Of a DNA stretch of 14,991 nt, positions 1 to 6,900 are shown in pieces (the stretch's first letter is position 1; each line of letters begins with the position of its first letter). The notes beneath the pieces are model-generated. The model worked only from the letters and a program-made list of their open reading frames with translations. It was not told where the DNA came from and ran no database searches. The translations under genes were made by a program, and so were the position numbers. Source of the DNA: Candidatus Gastranaerophilales bacterium (GTDB lineage Bacteria; Cyanobacteriota; Vampirovibrionia; Gastranaerophilales; Gastranaerophilaceae); NCBI GenBank assembly GCA_900772035.1, contig CAAGQE010000300.1, forward strand, positions 1 through 14,991, in the 5' to 3' direction.

Positions 1-789
1 TAAAGATTCCGCGATTTGCTTTCTTACATATTCTCTGTCTTTCGGCTCATAGAAGCCCAAAACTCTGTTGATTGTTTGAATTGCATCGTTTGTGTGCATT
101 GTGGTCAGAACAAGGTGACCTGTTTCTGCCGCTTTCAAAGCCGCTGACATCGTTGCTCGGTCACGAATTTCACCGATTAATATAACATCGGGATCTTGTC
201 TGAGGGCATATTTAATACCTTCGGGAAAAGACGGAGTGTCGACGCCGAGTTGACGCTGAGTTACGATACTTCTGTCTGCCGAAAATACAAATTCGACAGG
301 ATCTTCAATCGTAATGATATGCTTTTCTTGCTTTTTATTGATGAAATTAACCATCGCAGCAAGTGTTGAAGATTTTCCGCAGCCTGTTGCTCCCGTGATG
401 AAAACAATGCCGTTTGTGAACATTGAGAATTTTTCAACCGATTTCGGAAGATTAAGTTCTTCTACTGTCGGCACGTGGAATGAAATTACACGGATAACCA
501 TAAACATTCTGCCGAGTTCGTGCGACAAATTTATACGGAAGCGGGCAACTCCCGGCATGTCATAAGAAAAATCGGCATCAAATGCGTCAAAAACTTTGTT
601 TCTGTATGAGGACGGAACCAAAACTTCCAGAATTTCCATAAAATCCTGTTCTGATAAAGGAGGCAATTGCGTTCTGATAATTTTGCCGTCTTTTCTGATT
701 GCCGGTGGTTCGTGCATTTTTAAATGAATGTCCGAAACGTTTTTTGCAACGGCGCTTTTCAATAAACTCACAATGCTAAAATTGCCCAT
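1..789 (-). CDS. pilT: Type IV pilus twitching-motility ATPase PilT (C-terminus cut by window edge)
   Basis: Reading the minus strand from an ATG at 789 gives 263 residues of an open frame that runs off the left edge. It is a PilT/GspE secretion ATPase: Walker A GATGCGKS at residues 133-140, Asp box IEDPVEF at 161-167, Walker B DVILIGEIRD at 201-210 and His box TGHLVLTTMHT at 223-233, after an N-terminal PAS-like domain (1-110). The short N-terminal domain and the AIQTINR stretch favour PilT, the hexameric motor that depolymerises type IV pili at the inner membrane, over PilB or GspE. AAAGAGA five bases before the ATG supports this start; an in-frame GTG at 819 would add ten residues. Position 138 in Walker A is Cys where Ser is usual. 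It lies 93 bases downstream of the exonuclease gene on the same strand. PilU-like function cannot be excluded without the C-terminus. Confidence 0.93.
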   Translation of the reverse strand, partial: MGNFSIVSLLKSAVAKNVSDIHLKMHEPPAIRKDGKIIRTQLPPLSEQDFMEILEVLVPSSYRNKVFDAFDADFSYDMPGVARFRINLSHELGRMFMVIRVISFHVPTVEELNLPKSVEKFSMFTNGIVFITGATGCGKSSTLAAMVNFINKKQEKHIITIEDPVEFVFSADRSIVTQRQLGVDTPSFPEGIKYALRQDPDVILIGEIRDRATMSAALKAAETGHLVLTTMHTNDAIQTINRVLGFYEPKDREYVRKQIAESL

Positions 790-860
790 TAGTATCTCTT
801 TCAAGTTCTTTTGTTTCACATCCACAAAAATAATATATCATTTTTTTTTATTTTTGGCAC

Positions 861-875
861 AACTTTTCAAAAGTT
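861..875. repeat. 15-bp perfect palindrome between exonuclease and pilT
   Basis: AACTTTTCAAAAGTT is symmetrical around one central base. It lies just after the exonuclease stop codon on the minus strand and upstream of pilT. No U-run follows it on the minus strand, so it is a poor intrinsic terminator for the exonuclease. It could be a protein-binding dyad upstream of pilT or a chance AT-rich palindrome. Confidence 0.35.
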
Positions 876-882
876 TATCTTT

Positions 883-1815
883 TTAATTGTTTTGACTGTG
901 TTTATCGGGTTTTACGACTTGAAGATTTTTTGTTGTGCTGATTTCAATTCTTGCACTTCTTAATTTTTCTTTTGTTTCTTCGTCCAAGCCTCTGCCGTTG
1001 ACAAGTCTGTCGATAAATCCGCTGTTTAATTTTACTGCTTTTTCGAGCGCGCCGATTTCTTCAAGGGTGTCTTTAATGAGAGAAAAATCATAATTAAAGC
1101 CTTGTTTGTGGTGATAAACGAGACTTTCGCCCGTTGTTGCGACAATCGGTTGTCCGCCTTGTTCAAAGTAGAGTTTGAAGATTGACTTCAAATCCTGCAA
1201 TTCCGCTTGCATTGTTGAAACGGCACCTTGTATTCTCAAAAATCTTTCAAACAAATATTCAACATTTTCGATTTGTTTCATTTGCCAAGCGTATTTTTTC
1301 TTGTACAACTTTTTGAGCGAAGGGTAACTCAATGCCAAGCCCATGGCATCTGCCATTGCTCTGTGACGTTCGTTAAAAGATACGTTAAATCTTTTCATTA
1401 ACGCTTCCATTCCGCAAGATTCCAAGTCGGGATAAACTTCTTTAAACATCATTTGCGAGTCAATCATCGGGTTTGTGATTGCGTTGCCTGTTGTTCTTTT
1501 TGCGGCTTCGTTGATGAAACTGTAATCAAAGATTGCATTGTGCGCAACTATCGGGTTGTCGCCGATAAATTCCAAAATTCCGGGCATTGCTTCGGCTTCG
1601 GTCGGAGCATCTTTTACCATTTCTTCCGTAATTCCGTGAACCGCAATGCTTGATTTTCTGATATGTTGTTCAGGATTGATAAGTGTTTGGTATTCCTTTT
1701 TAATTTTGCCGTTTTCAAGTCTTAATGCGGCAAATTCTATCATCTTTTCTTTTGTGTAATCCAATCCCGTTGTTTCAACGTCTAAAACTATTTCCACGAC
1801 CTTTTTTGCAGGCAT
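883..1815 (-). CDS. DEDDh 3'-5' exonuclease (DnaQ/DNA polymerase III epsilon-like) with C-terminal extension
   Basis: A 310-residue protein with an N-terminal RNase-T/DnaQ exonuclease domain (about 6-165). All three DEDDh motifs are visible: ExoI DVETTG (Asp12, Glu14), ExoII AHNAIFDYSF (Asp97) and ExoIII HRAMADA (His151, Asp156). The full catalytic set predicts a metal-dependent 3'-5' exonuclease acting on DNA, as proofreading subunit or repair nuclease. Residues 170-310 form a helical, charged extension that I do not recognise; it is neither a UvrC/GIY-YIG domain nor PolC-like. The ATG at 1815 is preceded by a strong AAGGGGAT at good spacing. It sits 75 bases after the SGNH gene on the same strand and may have its own promoter or be read through. 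The nuclease fold is sure; whether it is the replicative epsilon is not, because orphan DnaQ-like exonucleases are common. Confidence 0.88.
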   Translation of the reverse strand: MPAKKVVEIVLDVETTGLDYTKEKMIEFAALRLENGKIKKEYQTLINPEQHIRKSSIAVHGITEEMVKDAPTEAEAMPGILEFIGDNPIVAHNAIFDYSFINEAAKRTTGNAITNPMIDSQMMFKEVYPDLESCGMEALMKRFNVSFNERHRAMADAMGLALSYPSLKKLYKKKYAWQMKQIENVEYLFERFLRIQGAVSTMQAELQDLKSIFKLYFEQGGQPIVATTGESLVYHHKQGFNYDFSLIKDTLEEIGALEKAVKLNSGFIDRLVNGRGLDEETKEKLRSARIEISTTKNLQVVKPDKHSQNN

Positions 1816-1890
1816 TTATTTATCCCCTTGTACTCTGTTGGTTCAATCGTAACATAAACACAGTTTTTATAACATCGGGGTATTAAAAAA

Positions 1891-2835
1891 TTACAAACCG
1901 AGCGTTTTTACAAGTTTCGGTGTGAAAAGTTGCCAGAGCCTTTCGCTCGGGTGCGGGTCGTTTTCGGTCATTTGGAATTTTGTATCGGATACTTTAAACC
2001 CTGCAATATCATCCATTTTCAATACGATAAATCCGTTCTTTTTTAAATCCGATGCGAATTTTTCATCAAACCATTCGGTTTCGGGAGTTTGGTCGTACAA
2101 AAGTACAACAAATTTTGTGTTTTTCCAATGCTTGAGAGCGGACTCTTTTGCCGTCTTAAAATGCGCAATCGCAAGTTCTTCGTCCTTTTGAGAGAAATTA
2201 CAATCTATAACCTTTCTCGCCATTTTTTGGTTGATGAATTTCAAAAGATAAAAACCGCGAATGAATTTCGGCGGATTTTTGACCTTTACCAATTTGCCGT
2301 TTGAGAGTTTGTATCTTAAACACATTGCCTCATCCCAAAGTTGAAATGTGTAGTCGTACATCATTTGCATTTGGTTTTTTGAAAAAACGTAGATGACATA
2401 TTCGGGCTCTTTCACTTCTTTGTAAAAATCATCTCTCGAAAGTTGGTAAACCATGTGCGGAAAGCCCCACGCGTTAAAGGCTCTGTTGTAAACGGGACGC
2501 TTTGAAAGTTTTGAAAGATAAGCGCCAAAGGTTTGCTCGTCGTTCAGTCTGTAACCGTAGGTAAAAGAACATCCGAAAAGCACGATTGGCGGCTTTTTGT
2601 ATTCAAGTCCGACAGGTTTTCTGATGTCATATTTCAAACTTTCGTTATATTCGTTTTCAAAATCCAGCATTTCGTTGCGCCAAAATGGTTTGGGCTTGTT
2701 TTTGTCAACGATGAAAACTTTTGAGTGTTCGTATTTTTTTTCAAGAGTTTTTCTGTATGCAAAGTGCTCTGCCGTGAGGATTATGGCAAAAATCAAAGCC
2801 AAATTTATGAAAATCACAAGAAGTATTTTCTTCAA
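1891..2835 (-). CDS. Membrane-anchored SGNH/GDSL-hydrolase-like protein
   Basis: A 314-residue protein starting at TTG (2835-2833). AAAGGA lies about nine bases upstream and the start overlaps the upstream stop as TTGA. Residues 4-22 form one hydrophobic signal-anchor helix with a short positive N-terminus, so the body should be outside the cytoplasmic membrane. GCSFTYG at 88-94 fits SGNH block I (Ser90 nucleophile, Cys replacing the usual Asp), NRAFNAWG at 117-124 resembles the block II/III area, and DPHPS at 293-297 supplies the Asp/His of block V. Related SGNH proteins are esterases or acyltransferases acting on cell-wall or surface polysaccharides. The substrate here is unknown. It is probably translationally coupled to the PanE-family gene, although no shared pathway is evident. 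Confidence 0.68.
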   Translation of the reverse strand: MKKILLVIFINLALIFAIILTAEHFAYRKTLEKKYEHSKVFIVDKNKPKPFWRNEMLDFENEYNESLKYDIRKPVGLEYKKPPIVLFGCSFTYGYRLNDEQTFGAYLSKLSKRPVYNRAFNAWGFPHMVYQLSRDDFYKEVKEPEYVIYVFSKNQMQMMYDYTFQLWDEAMCLRYKLSNGKLVKVKNPPKFIRGFYLLKFINQKMARKVIDCNFSQKDEELAIAHFKTAKESALKHWKNTKFVVLLYDQTPETEWFDEKFASDLKKNGFIVLKMDDIAGFKVSDTKFQMTENDPHPSERLWQLFTPKLVKTLGL

Positions 2836-3749
2836 TTTCTGTATTCCTTTCGGCTGAGAGCGATTTTTTCGTAAGTCGGAGTTTCGACTTTGTATTCTTT
2901 TCCGAGTTTGACGACATTGAAGATAAGACTTTCAACTTCCGCAGGATGGTTGTTCTTGACATCACGATAACAGGATGCGATTGTTGTCGGAAGCATGCTG
3001 TCTGTTATTTTCATGTTTTTTTCGATAATGTCGTCGCAAACACATATATCCATTGCTTTTGCCAAGGATTTTAATTCTTTCATAAGGTTCAAAAGCGTTG
3101 TTCTTTCTTCCCCCTCTTTTTGCATTGCGCCAAGTTCTTTGTCGTAGAAAATTTGGCTTGCCGCGTATGGTGAGATGAGCATAAATTTTTCAAATGCATC
3201 TTTTTCGATATCATTTGAAAAAATTCCGTTTACTCCCGTGTCGTTTACGTCTTTTTCAATTTGTTTCAAGATTTCGTCGTTTGCGGATTGTTTTTTTCTT
3301 TTGCCGAAAACTAACTTGAAGTATTTGGATTTGTGAGTAATTTCGCCGAGGTTGCTTTTAAATGCCACAATGTAAATGCAGCCGTCCAAGACGGTTGTTT
3401 CGGGAAGTTTTTTTTGAAGTTCCCTTCCTGCGGTTAAGCCGTTTAAAATCGGGATGATTATTGTATTTTTATCGGAAATTTTTTCCAAAAAAGGAACTAT
3501 CGAATTAAGAGAATAATATTTTGTGCAAACGAAGATAACGTCAGGTTTTTCGGTGTATTCGTCTTGCGAAAAAACGCGAATTTTTTCTGTGGAATTTCCG
3601 AAAAGTTCCGAGATAAAATGAAGTCCCGAGGTTTTAATTTTTTCGAGATTTTCATTTCTTGCGATTAAGGAAATATCTTTTTTTGCGCGGGAAAACATTG
3701 CCGTTATTGCGCCGCCGACTCCGCCTGCTCCGATGACCAAATATTTCAT
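2832..3749 (-). CDS. PanE/ApbA-family 2-oxoacid reductase (ketopantoate reductase-like)
   Basis: A 305-residue NAD(P)-dependent reductase of the ketopantoate reductase family. The Rossmann motif GAGGVG is at 7-12, CTK with the conserved Lys at 75-77, LNG at 102-104, EKF at 187-189 in the inter-domain region, and a C-terminal helical domain with Glu271 in the place of the substrate-binding Glu. I chose the ATG at 3749 because GAAAGGAACAG precedes it and the fold begins at once; an ATG at 3770 would add seven residues but has no SD. Canonical PanE reduces ketopantoate to pantoate for coenzyme A synthesis. Here the usual Asn four residues after the interdomain Lys is Ile192, and the usual SSM-x-D-x3-GR segment is altered to TTIASCYRD-x3-NN, so the substrate may differ. 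No pan genes lie nearby. Confidence 0.8.
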   Translation of the reverse strand: MKYLVIGAGGVGGAITAMFSRAKKDISLIARNENLEKIKTSGLHFISELFGNSTEKIRVFSQDEYTEKPDVIFVCTKYYSLNSIVPFLEKISDKNTIIIPILNGLTAGRELQKKLPETTVLDGCIYIVAFKSNLGEITHKSKYFKLVFGKRKKQSANDEILKQIEKDVNDTGVNGIFSNDIEKDAFEKFMLISPYAASQIFYDKELGAMQKEGEERTTLLNLMKELKSLAKAMDICVCDDIIEKNMKITDSMLPTTIASCYRDVKNNHPAEVESLIFNVVKLGKEYKVETPTYEKIALSRKEYRN

Positions 3750-3794
3750 AACTGTTCCTTTCCGTTTCATTTTAGCATAAATTTTAAATTAATA

Positions 3795-3823
3795 TTGACT
3801 TTAATTACTGCGAATGCTACCTT
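3795..3823 (+). promoter_or_regulatory. Sigma-70-type promoter for the type 4 UDG gene
   Basis: TTGACT (3795-3800) and TACCTT (3818-3823) are separated by exactly 17 bases. The expected transcription start falls at about 3829-3831, at the ATG itself, and no Shine-Dalgarno sequence is present, so the transcript may be leaderless or nearly so. The same 80-base gap must also hold the divergent promoter for the PanE-family gene, for which I see no clear match. Confidence 0.5.
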
Positions 3824-3830
3824 TTAACCT

Positions 3831-4454
3831 ATGAAAAGATATGAATTTAATGAAAAAGAATTAACACCCGATGTCAAGGAATTGGCGCTTCTTGAGGTTA
3901 GAAACGTATGTTCGCAATGTAAGAATTGCGGCTTGCATAAAACGAGAACAACAACCGTATTCTCGGACGGTGTCGGCTATGCGCCGGTAATGCTTATCGG
4001 AGAAGCCCCCGGAGCGGATGAAGATGCATCGGGAGTTCCTTTTGTCGGCAGAGCGGGAAAATATTTGACCCAATTGCTCGAAGAAGCAGGTATTTCGAGA
4101 GAAACGGACTTGTACATTTGCAATACCGTAAAATGTCGTCCGCCCGAAAATCGCGAACCTCTTCCCGAAGAAAAAGAGGCTTGTTCGGCATATTTAGAGG
4201 CACAAATAAGCATTGTTCAACCGAAACTCATCGTTCTTTGCGGTGCGACGGCTACCTCGTCATTTTTGGGTAAAGGCTTGAAAATCTCTCAAATAAGAGG
4301 AAACAAGTACATGTTGTTTGACAAAATTCCTGCAACGGTTATTTTCCACCCGTCTTATTTGCTCAGAAATCATTCGGAAGAAGTTAACTCTCCGAGATGG
4401 TTGACGAAAAAAGATATTGCCGCAATCAAAAAGTTTATTGACAGCGTAAAATAG
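3831..4454 (+). CDS. Type 4 (4Fe-4S) uracil-DNA glycosylase
   Basis: A 207-residue family 4 uracil-DNA glycosylase, which removes uracil from DNA to start base excision repair. Motif A is visible as GEAPGADEDASGVPFVGRAG (57-76), and motif B as HPSYLLR (173-179). The iron-sulfur ligands fit the family pattern: Cys30-x2-Cys33 near the N-terminus, then Cys102 and Cys118 fifteen residues apart; Cys27 is an extra nearby cysteine. The first 25 residues form a family-typical N-terminal helix. It is the only gene of its transcription unit visible upstream of the 160-base gap and is divergent from the PanE-family gene. The ATG at 3831 has no SD and lies at the predicted transcription start. Sequences of this family were once annotated as phage SPO1 DNA polymerase-related proteins. 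Confidence 0.93.
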   Translation: MKRYEFNEKELTPDVKELALLEVRNVCSQCKNCGLHKTRTTTVFSDGVGYAPVMLIGEAPGADEDASGVPFVGRAGKYLTQLLEEAGISRETDLYICNTVKCRPPENREPLPEEKEACSAYLEAQISIVQPKLIVLCGATATSSFLGKGLKISQIRGNKYMLFDKIPATVIFHPSYLLRNHSEEVNSPRWLTKKDIAAIKKFIDSVK

Positions 4455-4482
4455 ATTGTAAACTATCGTAATATTTTAGAAA

Positions 4483-4516
4483 CGGGCTTAACGCTTGATA
4501 TTATTGTTTCTTTTGT
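4483..4516 (+). terminator. Weak candidate terminator after the UDG gene
   Basis: CGGGC-TTAAC-GCTTG can form a five-pair stem with two G-U pairs, followed by the T-rich tail 4498-4516. The stem is short and the tail is interrupted by A and G, so it may not work. Nothing better is visible in 4455-4614. Confidence 0.22.
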
Positions 4517-4576
4517 GTTGGCGGTCAGTTTTGGCTTAAAAATTTAGTATAAATGAATGCACCGACGGGATGACTT

Positions 4577-4585
4577 TGATACAAT
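4577..4585 (+). promoter_or_regulatory. Extended -10 promoter candidate for the 761-residue coiled-coil gene
   Basis: TGATACAAT carries TG one base before TACAAT, an extended -10 element. The position expected for a -35 (about 4557-4562) has no good match. Transcription would start near 4592, leaving a leader of about 23 bases. The leader has only a weak AAAGA immediately before the ATG. A second -10-like TATAAA lies at 4548-4553. Confidence 0.35.
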
Positions 4586-4614
4586 AAGTTTCAAAGGCAG
4601 AGTGTTTAAAGATT

Positions 4615-6900
4615 ATGAGCGATAATACAACAACAATTTTAAAGAAAATCAATACAAAGATAGACGAATTGGCAACCGAAAAATCCGTTGCTAAGGAAAT
4701 TAAAGCGGAATTGAAAGAACTTGTTAAAGCGGCAGGCGCAAAGGCTGTCGACGAACAGTTGGAAAATCTCAACAATAAGTTAGATGCGTTGGATTCAAAA
4801 AATGCGTCTTTGAAAGATTCTGTTTATGATTTTGTTTCTTCTACAACAAAAACGCTCGAAACACTCACAAAACCGTCCGAAAATGAAAATAATGCCGAAA
4901 AATTGAATGAATTTTTGCAAGAAATTGACAAAAAGTTTGAACAACTTTCGCAAAAAGAGTCCGTTTCTTCTCAAATTTTTGGCGACGATGAGTTTTTCAA
5001 AAACTTCAAGAAAGAATTGACCTTTTTTCAAAACGAACTTGAAGAAAGATTGAACAACAATCTTGGCGATATTAACGAAACAGTTACGGCTATTGTGACG
5101 GAAGTCAGAAATAAGGTGTCGGAACTTCAAGAGGCTGTCGATAAAAATTCTGAAACTTTAATCACGGGCATTATCAGCGATATCAAGCAATTGAAATCCG
5201 ATACTTTGGACATTTCGGATTCAATCCGTGCAATCAGAAGCAATTCGCCCGAAGATATCAACGAAAAACTTGAAAAGTCCATCAATCAAACTCAAAAGTC
5301 GGAAGAAATTATTGTTCAGGAAGTCCGCGCGCTGACTGACGTTACGGCAAAAGCGAGAATGCTTGATGTTAAGCATAAAGATGCAATTGACACTTTTAAA
5401 AGCGAACTTTCTCTTTTGAGAAATAACATTCACGCTCAAATCAGAGAAGTGTTGAGTAAAATTGTCGTTCAGGACGAAATCAAATTCTTGTGCGAAGAAG
5501 CAATTACGGGCATTACAAATGCGAATGCCGAAACGGGCGTTGTTACAAAACATTTGAAAGAATTGAAGGTTAATAACGAAAAACAGGCACAACTTTTTGT
5601 AGAAATCCAAAATGTTTTGGCGGAACTTTCCGATTACGAACTCAATGAAGGCTCCGATAAAATTGATATCATCTATGAAAATATCGCAATGCTCAATTCT
5701 TGGGCAAGTACGTCCGACAAACTCGCTGAAAACTTTGATATTTTGAGAGAAGATTTCGACTTAAACAGCGATAAAATTGACATCATTTATGAAAATTTGA
5801 GTTTCATCAATGAGTGGATTAGGGCTTTAGACAAATTTGCGAAAAATATCGACTCGATTAACAACAGATTAGAGCCGAATGAAAAACTTGCCGAAAGAAT
5901 TGACGACATTTTGGTCGGCATTCAAGGGATGAAAGAATGGAACAAAAAGTCCGATGCACTTGCGCTTCAAATTAAGGCTTTGTCTGTTCAAATCGGCGAA
6001 ACAGAAAGCAGCGTTAACTCAAAAAATATCGCGGATATGAAAGCGATGTTTGCACAACTTATTGACGATACGGCAAAATTCAACGAAAAAATCGGAATTT
6101 TGAACGGTGATGTTGTCGAACTCGGCGGAAATTTTGATGCATTTGATGAAAAATTTGAAAATATCGACAAAGGCTTAATCGGCTTGAGCGGTAATGTTTC
6201 CGAGTTGTCTGAGGATATTGTAAATCTTAGCAACAGAACAAATAAAATAATTCTCGATACCGACAAAAATAATGAAACAATGCGTTCAAACATTGAGAAT
6301 TTGCAGTCTTTAATCGGCTTGTTGGAACATAAGGCTTCTACAATGAGCGTTGATGTTATCGAAAGAAAAGTCGATAATTTGAAACAAATTACAGACAAAA
6401 ATGCAGGCTTCCAAAAGGCTGTCGTTCAGTCGTTTATGTACCTTGCGGAATGGATTGATTCTGCGGGCGGAACAATTTCCGATATTAAATCGGCACTTTC
6501 GACTTTGCAAGATAATCAGGAACTTCAAAATGCCAGAGTTGCGCAGTTGAAGGATGATTTCAGCCAAAACTTCCAACAAATCGAGCAGGTTATCGTCGAA
6601 CAAAAAGAAGAAATTGTCGAAGAAGAACCGCAGGAAGAACCTAATTTGGCAGTTCTCGACAAGTTGACGGATTTAACGGATTTAATTGACGAGAGAATTG
6701 CGCCAAAAACTCCCGAACAACAGGCTGAAGATGAAAATGTTAAATCCATGATTGATTTCATCGCGGCTCAGGTTGCAAACATCAATGAAAATTCGGAAAA
6801 AACAGAAAAACTTTCTAAGAAAATTGACGATTTGGAAGAAAAAATGAACTCAATTGAGGGTTATTTGGCAAAAATCGTTAATTATTTGGAAGAAGACTAA
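4615..6900 (+). CDS. Large cytoplasmic coiled-coil protein of unknown function
   Basis: A 761-residue protein I do not recognise. It is almost wholly helical, rich in Glu, Lys, Asp, Asn, Leu and Ile, with very few Pro and Gly. Long heptad-like stretches cover about 5-70, 95-340 and 470-590, and a short one closes the protein (725-758). There is no signal peptide or membrane segment, so it should be cytoplasmic. Residues 347-422 hold two 38-residue repeats, both starting SDKIDIIYEN, and a third, looser copy follows to about 456. An acidic linker with clustered Glu and Pro (about 662-677) precedes a conserved-looking C-terminal coil. The name SMC would be wrong: no Walker A or hinge is present. 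It stands alone on its strand, converging on murQ. A structural, scaffold or cytoskeleton-like role is the natural guess; nothing in the sequence fixes it. Confidence 0.85.
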   Translation: MSDNTTTILKKINTKIDELATEKSVAKEIKAELKELVKAAGAKAVDEQLENLNNKLDALDSKNASLKDSVYDFVSSTTKTLETLTKPSENENNAEKLNEFLQEIDKKFEQLSQKESVSSQIFGDDEFFKNFKKELTFFQNELEERLNNNLGDINETVTAIVTEVRNKVSELQEAVDKNSETLITGIISDIKQLKSDTLDISDSIRAIRSNSPEDINEKLEKSINQTQKSEEIIVQEVRALTDVTAKARMLDVKHKDAIDTFKSELSLLRNNIHAQIREVLSKIVVQDEIKFLCEEAITGITNANAETGVVTKHLKELKVNNEKQAQLFVEIQNVLAELSDYELNEGSDKIDIIYENIAMLNSWASTSDKLAENFDILREDFDLNSDKIDIIYENLSFINEWIRALDKFAKNIDSINNRLEPNEKLAERIDDILVGIQGMKEWNKKSDALALQIKALSVQIGETESSVNSKNIADMKAMFAQLIDDTAKFNEKIGILNGDVVELGGNFDAFDEKFENIDKGLIGLSGNVSELSEDIVNLSNRTNKIILDTDKNNETMRSNIENLQSLIGLLEHKASTMSVDVIERKVDNLKQITDKNAGFQKAVVQSFMYLAEWIDSAGGTISDIKSALSTLQDNQELQNARVAQLKDDFSQNFQQIEQVIVEQKEEIVEEEPQEEPNLAVLDKLTDLTDLIDERIAPKTPEQQAEDENVKSMIDFIAAQVANINENSEKTEKLSKKIDDLEEKMNSIEGYLAKIVNYLEED
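5653..5880 (+). repeat. Two 38-residue tandem repeats inside the coiled-coil gene
   Basis: Codons 347-384 and 385-422 align without gaps. Both start SDKIDIIYEN, both have Trp at repeat position 17, and both continue with a D-K-[LF]-A-x-N pattern. At DNA level GATAAAATTGA recurs exactly 114 bases apart (5656 and 5770). A degenerate third copy follows, with Trp442 and SDALALQI. Silent changes between copies show that the duplication is old. Confidence 0.8.

Noticed and set aside
1816..1890. Intrinsic terminator after the SGNH gene and a promoter for the exonuclease gene
   Set aside because: A T-run follows the SGNH stop, but the preceding stem is only about four pairs, and no -35/-10 pair with acceptable spacing is seen.
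4795..6761. Several minus-strand open frames of 78-136 codons inside the 761-residue coiled-coil gene
   Set aside because: They are antisense shadows of biased codon use, with Phe/Ser/Asn-rich translations and no start signals or motifs.
4615..6900. SMC/Rad50-like ATPase assignment for the large coiled-coil protein
   Set aside because: No Walker A, signature or Walker B motif and no hinge are present at either end or in the middle.
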